Assembly: GCA_011391855.1 (NCBI GenBank)
Contig: JAABPT010000023.1
Span: 1 to 9,038 of the forward strand
Reading direction: 5' to 3'
Source of the DNA: Burkholderiales bacterium
Lineage (GTDB): Bacteria; Pseudomonadota; Gammaproteobacteria; Burkholderiales; Burkholderiaceae_C
Length of the DNA stretch: 9,038 nt
How positions within the stretch are numbered: position 1 is the stretch's first letter; the number at the start of each line of letters is the position of its first letter. Positions 6,091-9,038 of the stretch are shown here, piece after piece. Made by a program: the position numbers and the translations under genes. The notes under the pieces are model-generated. The model was not told the origin of the DNA. It made no database searches and saw only the letters and a list, made by a program, of their open reading frames with translations.

Positions 6091-8292
6091 TCATCGAACT
6101 TGGCAGCGCGCCAGGCCGGCGCGCTCGGACCAATCCGAACGGCCCGCTGCGGCCGTCAAGCGATCCAACCTGCCGGTGTCGTCCAGTGTCCACCGCCGCG
6201 CCACCAGGGCGGGAACCTCGACGGCCGGCACCGGTCGGCTGAAATGGAAGCCCTGCAAGCTGTCACACGCCATCGCCTTCAGCGCCCGCGCCTGCTCGAG
6301 GGTCTCCACGCCCTCGGCGGTGACGCGCATACCCAGCGCATGGGCCATGGCCAGCACGGCGCGCACGATGGCCTGGCTTTCGCCACCGTCGAGCAGCCCG
6401 GCGACGAAGCTGCGGTCCACCTTGATATTGCTGATGGGCATGCGGGTCAGGTAGGCCAGCGAGGAATAGCCGGTGCCGAAATCGTCCAGGGCGATGTGCA
6501 CACCATGATCATGCAGGGTCTGGAGTGCCGCGCGGGTGGCAGCGGTGTTGTCCATCAGGGCCCCTTCGGTGACCTCCAGTTCCAGCAGGCCCGGTGCCAG
6601 GCCCGCTTCCGCCAAGGTGTTCATGACCAGTTGCGGCAGGTCCGGGCTGCCGAACTCCAGCGGGGACAGATTGACGGCGACCCGCAACGGTGGCCCGCCG
6701 TGGTTCCAGCGTGCGGCATCGGCGCAGGCCGTGCGCAACACCCACACGCCGATGCGCCGGATGAGGCCGTTCTCCTCGGCCAGCGGAATGAACTCCAGTG
6801 GTGAGACGAGACCGCGCGTCGGATGTTGCCATCGCAGCAGCGCTTCGACGCTGCCGACGCGACCCGATGCAGCATCGATCTGCGGTTGATAGACGAGGTT
6901 GAATTCGTTGCGCTCCAGGGCCAGGCGCAGGCTGGCGTCGAGGTCCATGCGGTTGCGCACCTCGACCGTCAGCGAGGCGCTGTACAAACGCGCCGTGTCG
7001 CGGCCCGAACTCTTGGCGTGGTACATCGCCGTGTCGGCGTGCTTGAGCAGCGTGGCGCTGTCGTCGCCATCCTGTGGGTAGAGGGCGATACCGATGCTCG
7101 TCGTCAGCGTCACATCGCGACCTTCCAGACTGAAGGGCAGGCGCATCAGGTCGCCGATCCGGTTGGCCACCGCGATCGCGTCCTCCGGGCCTTCGATGTC
7201 CAGCACCATGGCCGTGAACTCGTCTCCGCCCAGCCGGGCCAGGTCGACCCGGTCGCGGTCGTCGTCGTCGTCCAGCGCCATCGAGCGCGACAGCGTGTCC
7301 GACGGGCGCAGGCCGCCACGCAGCCGTTCAGCAGCCGCCTGCAGAATCAGATCGCCGGCGTCATGACCCATGGAGTCGTTGACATTCTTGAACCCATCGA
7401 GGTCCATGAACAGGATGGCGAACTGGCCGCTCCGCCACTGGGCGCGCCGGACCTCGCGGTCCACGCGTTCGAGAAACGAACGCCGGTTGGGCAGGCCGGT
7501 CAGTCCGTCGACATAGGCCAGGCGCGCGATCCGGGCCTCGGCCATCTTGCGTTCGGTGATGTCTCGCGACAGCACGATGAAGCGCGGCGTGTCGCCCTTG
7601 GCCACGGCCTTGCTCGCCACCGACAGTTCGAACCACCGGCTGCCCGCCGACAAGGGCAACTCGAACTGCGCGCCGCTCGATGCTCCCCGTTCGTGCGCCT
7701 TCCGCAGGGCCGCCATGCACACCTCGGCCGCCGTTCGCGGCAGCACCTCGGTCACGGTCTTGCCGAGGAACACCTCTGCGGGCGCGGCCAGCAGATCGGT
7801 GTCGGGAGCGCGGTATTCGATATAGCGCCCGTCGAGGTCCAGTTCGAACAGCAGGTCCGGCACGGCGCTCAGGATCGCTGCGGTGCGCGCCTCGGCAGCA
7901 CGCAGGTCCAACAGGGCCTGGTGGCCGCGAAACAGATAGCGGATGCGGTGGCCGACCAAGGCCCAGTTGACCGGTTTGGCAATGAAGTCGGTGGCGCCGT
8001 GTTCGTAGGCGGTCTCGACCGACCTGACGTCGTCCATGCCCGTCACCATGACGATCGGCAGCAGCGGCCCGGCCTCGGCACGCAGCGCGGCGCAGACCTC
8101 GTGCCCGCTCAGGTCGGGCATGTCGACGTCGAGCATGACCAGGTCGCTCGGCTCGGCACGGAACTGCTGGAGCGCATCCTCGCCCCCTTCGGCCAGGCGG
8201 ACGTCGAAGCCCCCCTTGCGCAAGGCCGCACGCATCACGAGCCGGGCATCGGCGTCGTCGTCGACGACCAGGATCGTGCGCCGCCGCTCCAT
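6091..8292 (-). CDS. Response regulator with PAS, GGDEF and EAL domains (cyclic di-GMP synthesis/hydrolysis)
   Basis: A 733-residue cytosolic protein. REC spans ~5-125, with acidic Asp11/12, phospho-acceptor Asp55 (LVMLDVDMPD), Thr84 and Lys106. A PAS domain spans ~134-250 and ends in SRDITERK. GGDEF spans ~255-437, with LTGLPNRR, FMDLDGFKNVND and an intact GGDEF at 355-359. EAL spans ~450-700, with Glu483 (EALLRW), Asn541, Glu573, Asp603-Asp604 (DDFGTGYSS), Lys624, Glu660 and Gln680. Both active sites look intact, so it could act as cyclase, phosphodiesterase or both. A phosphorelay input through REC is likely. An Asp-rich insertion (~334-350) separates RPSD (329-332) from GGDEF. The start is ATG 8292-8290, with TGGAGG seven bases upstream; it shares one base with the preceding stop (TGATG), so the genes are coupled. 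The frame stays open upstream to about 9024, but that part is a shadow of the kinase gene. Confidence 0.92.
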   Translation of the reverse strand: MERRRTILVVDDDADARLVMRAALRKGGFDVRLAEGGEDALQQFRAEPSDLVMLDVDMPDLSGHEVCAALRAEAGPLLPIVMVTGMDDVRSVETAYEHGATDFIAKPVNWALVGHRIRYLFRGHQALLDLRAAEARTAAILSAVPDLLFELDLDGRYIEYRAPDTDLLAAPAEVFLGKTVTEVLPRTAAEVCMAALRKAHERGASSGAQFELPLSAGSRWFELSVASKAVAKGDTPRFIVLSRDITERKMAEARIARLAYVDGLTGLPNRRSFLERVDREVRRAQWRSGQFAILFMDLDGFKNVNDSMGHDAGDLILQAAAERLRGGLRPSDTLSRSMALDDDDDRDRVDLARLGGDEFTAMVLDIEGPEDAIAVANRIGDLMRLPFSLEGRDVTLTTSIGIALYPQDGDDSATLLKHADTAMYHAKSSGRDTARLYSASLTVEVRNRMDLDASLRLALERNEFNLVYQPQIDAASGRVGSVEALLRWQHPTRGLVSPLEFIPLAEENGLIRRIGVWVLRTACADAARWNHGGPPLRVAVNLSPLEFGSPDLPQLVMNTLAEAGLAPGLLELEVTEGALMDNTAATRAALQTLHDHGVHIALDDFGTGYSSLAYLTRMPISNIKVDRSFVAGLLDGGESQAIVRAVLAMAHALGMRVTAEGVETLEQARALKAMACDSLQGFHFSRPVPAVEVPALVARRWTLDDTGRLDRLTAAAGRSDWSERAGLARCQVR
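7258..7272 (-). repeat. GTC triplet run encoding five aspartates
   Basis: Five uninterrupted GTC triplets on the plus strand read as GAC codons for Asp341-345 of the GGDEF-EAL protein. Two more GTC codons follow at 7252-7254 and 7243-7245. The run lies inside the loop inserted before the GGDEF motif. Triplet copy changes would keep the reading frame. Confidence 0.7.
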
Positions 8293-9038
8293 CACGCAAC
8301 CTCCATCAGCAGCTCGCGCAACTGCCGCAAGGCGGCCTGCTGTGCGCGCTGCGTCGGCTCGAGCCATCCGCGCGCGTCGGCGATGCGGCCTTCGCGAGCG
8401 CACTTCTCCAGCTCCCTGTAGCAGTTGGACAGCGCCTCGGCGCCCAGGTTGGCGGCGCTGGACTTCAGCGAATGCGCCACCTGGGCCACGATCTTCGCGT
8501 TGCCCTCGTGTGCGGCAGCAACCACCCGCGCGAGGTTGTCGTCGGCCGACTTCAGGAACGAGTTCACGAGCTGGATCGCCAGTTCCATGCTGCCGGAGTC
8601 GTCGATCTCGCGCAGGGTGTCGATGGCCGCCATGTTGATGACCGATGGCGCCCGGGTGTCGGGCGGCGCGGCTGGCTGCGGGGCGGTCGGTGTGGGCGCC
8701 GTGGGCGAAGTGGGCGAACTCGGCGTGGGCGGGCCGCTGGCGAGCCAGCCCGCCAGGGTGGCGTGCAGCGCAGCCAGGGTATAGGGCTTGGCCAGGAAGC
8801 CGTTCATGCCCGCATCCAGGCAGGCCTGTTCGTCGCCCCACATGGCGTTGGCCGTCAGCGCCACGATCGGCAGCGTCGCACCGCGGCCGTCGGGCAGCGC
8901 CCGGATGGCCGCCGTGGCCTGGTAGCCGTCCATCACCGGCATCTGGCAGTCCATCAGGACCAGGTCGAAGGTGGTCTCGCGCACGCGGTCGACGGCCTGG
9001 GCGCCGTCGCCGGCGGCGTTGCACTGCAACCCGAGCTT
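8292..9038 (-). CDS. C-terminal part of a probable hybrid sensor histidine kinase: REC-linker-HPt (partial, 5' end outside window)
   Basis: 248 residues can be read from the window edge to the TGA at 8294-8292. A receiver domain occupies ~1-100, with phospho-acceptor Asp30 in LVLMDCQMPVMDGYQAT, Thr62 in ALTAN and Lys84 in FLAKPY. Its first strand and acidic pocket lie beyond the edge. A Pro/Ser/Thr/Ala linker (~102-132) follows. An HPt domain (~135-245) carries the phosphotransfer His189 in AHSLKSSAANLGA. MDCQMPVMDG and a trailing HPt are typical of BarA-type hybrid kinases. The kinase core must lie upstream if present, so a REC-HPt protein without a kinase is an alternative. The TGATG junction with the REC-PAS-GGDEF-EAL gene makes that protein the natural phosphate acceptor. 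A TTG at 9029 is an artefact start, since the receiver domain extends past it. Confidence 0.85.
   Translation of the reverse strand, partial: KLGLQCNAAGDGAQAVDRVRETTFDLVLMDCQMPVMDGYQATAAIRALPDGRGATLPIVALTANAMWGDEQACLDAGMNGFLAKPYTLAALHATLAGWLASGPPTPSSPTSPTAPTPTAPQPAAPPDTRAPSVINMAAIDTLREIDDSGSMELAIQLVNSFLKSADDNLARVVAAAHEGNAKIVAQVAHSLKSSAANLGAEALSNCYRELEKCAREGRIADARGWLEPTQRAQQAALRQLRELLMEVA
8692..8733 (-). repeat. Nine-base tandem repeat encoding a Ser-Pro-Thr-rich linker
   Basis: Three adjacent copies of GTGGGCGNN (8692-8700, 8701-8709, 8710-8718) and a fourth at 8725-8733 after CTCGGC. On the minus strand they encode SPT-like repeats within the flexible linker between the receiver and HPt domains. 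Unit length is a multiple of three, so copy changes would alter linker length without a frameshift. Confidence 0.65.

Noticed and set aside
6823..8421. Plus-strand open frame of 532 codons opposite the GGDEF-EAL gene.
   Set aside because: Gln/His/Arg/Val-rich with no domain, and the reverse strand has four well-marked domains.
6091..9024. One continuous minus-strand open frame of 977 codons that might fuse the kinase end to the cyclic di-GMP protein.
   Set aside because: Upstream of 8292 the frame encodes low-complexity Arg/Gly/Pro-rich sequence with no domain. The other minus frame there encodes a clear REC-HPt protein. A TGGAGG ribosome site and an ATG exactly before the REC domain mark the true start.

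Overview
The window is a GC-rich stretch (roughly 70% G+C by eye) packed with genes that overlap or nearly touch. Codon use, the PaaZ homologue, an oxidative sugar-acid gene pair and a FitAB-type toxin-antitoxin pair suggest a betaproteobacterium of the Burkholderiales, perhaps Comamonadaceae. That placement is inference, because no rRNA or other marker gene is present.

Layout. (1) 1-804, minus strand: the 5' part of paaZ (phenylacetate degradation), cut by the window edge inside its aldehyde dehydrogenase domain. (2) 805-918: a divergent intergenic region with three short inverted repeats. (3) 919-4067, plus strand: two translationally coupled genes for oxidative sugar-acid breakdown. They are an alpha-ketoglutarate-semialdehyde (2,5-dioxovalerate) dehydrogenase and an IlvD/Edd-family [2Fe-2S] aldonate dehydratase that resembles L-arabonate dehydratase. 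(4) 4164-4834, plus strand: a FitA/FitB-like (VapBC family) pair with its own likely promoter and operator. Antitoxin and toxin overlap by four bases. (5) 4831-6045, plus strand: a FOXRED1-like FAD-dependent oxidoreductase whose apparent ATG overlaps the toxin stop codon. (6) 6046-6090: a short convergent junction with a weak hairpin. (7) 6091-9038, minus strand: a signalling pair. The upstream gene is the C-terminal end (REC, Pro/Ser/Thr-rich linker, HPt) of what is probably a hybrid sensor kinase. It is joined through a TGATG stop/start to a 733-residue REC-PAS-GGDEF-EAL protein of cyclic di-GMP metabolism.

How the parts may work together. The sugar-acid pair supplies the first and last steps of a route from a pentonate (or related aldonate) to alpha-ketoglutarate. 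The middle dehydratase, sugar dehydrogenase and transporter are not here. The signalling pair looks like a phosphorelay passing phosphate from kinase and HPt to the REC domain of the cyclic di-GMP enzyme. Nothing ties the signalling block to the metabolic block except position.

No clearly new system is visible. The most unusual points are an Asp-rich insertion, encoded by a GTC triplet run, between the RxxD motif and GGDEF of the cyclic di-GMP enzyme, and the toxin gene running directly into a metabolic gene. No tRNA, rRNA, insertion sequence, integrase or CRISPR array was seen.
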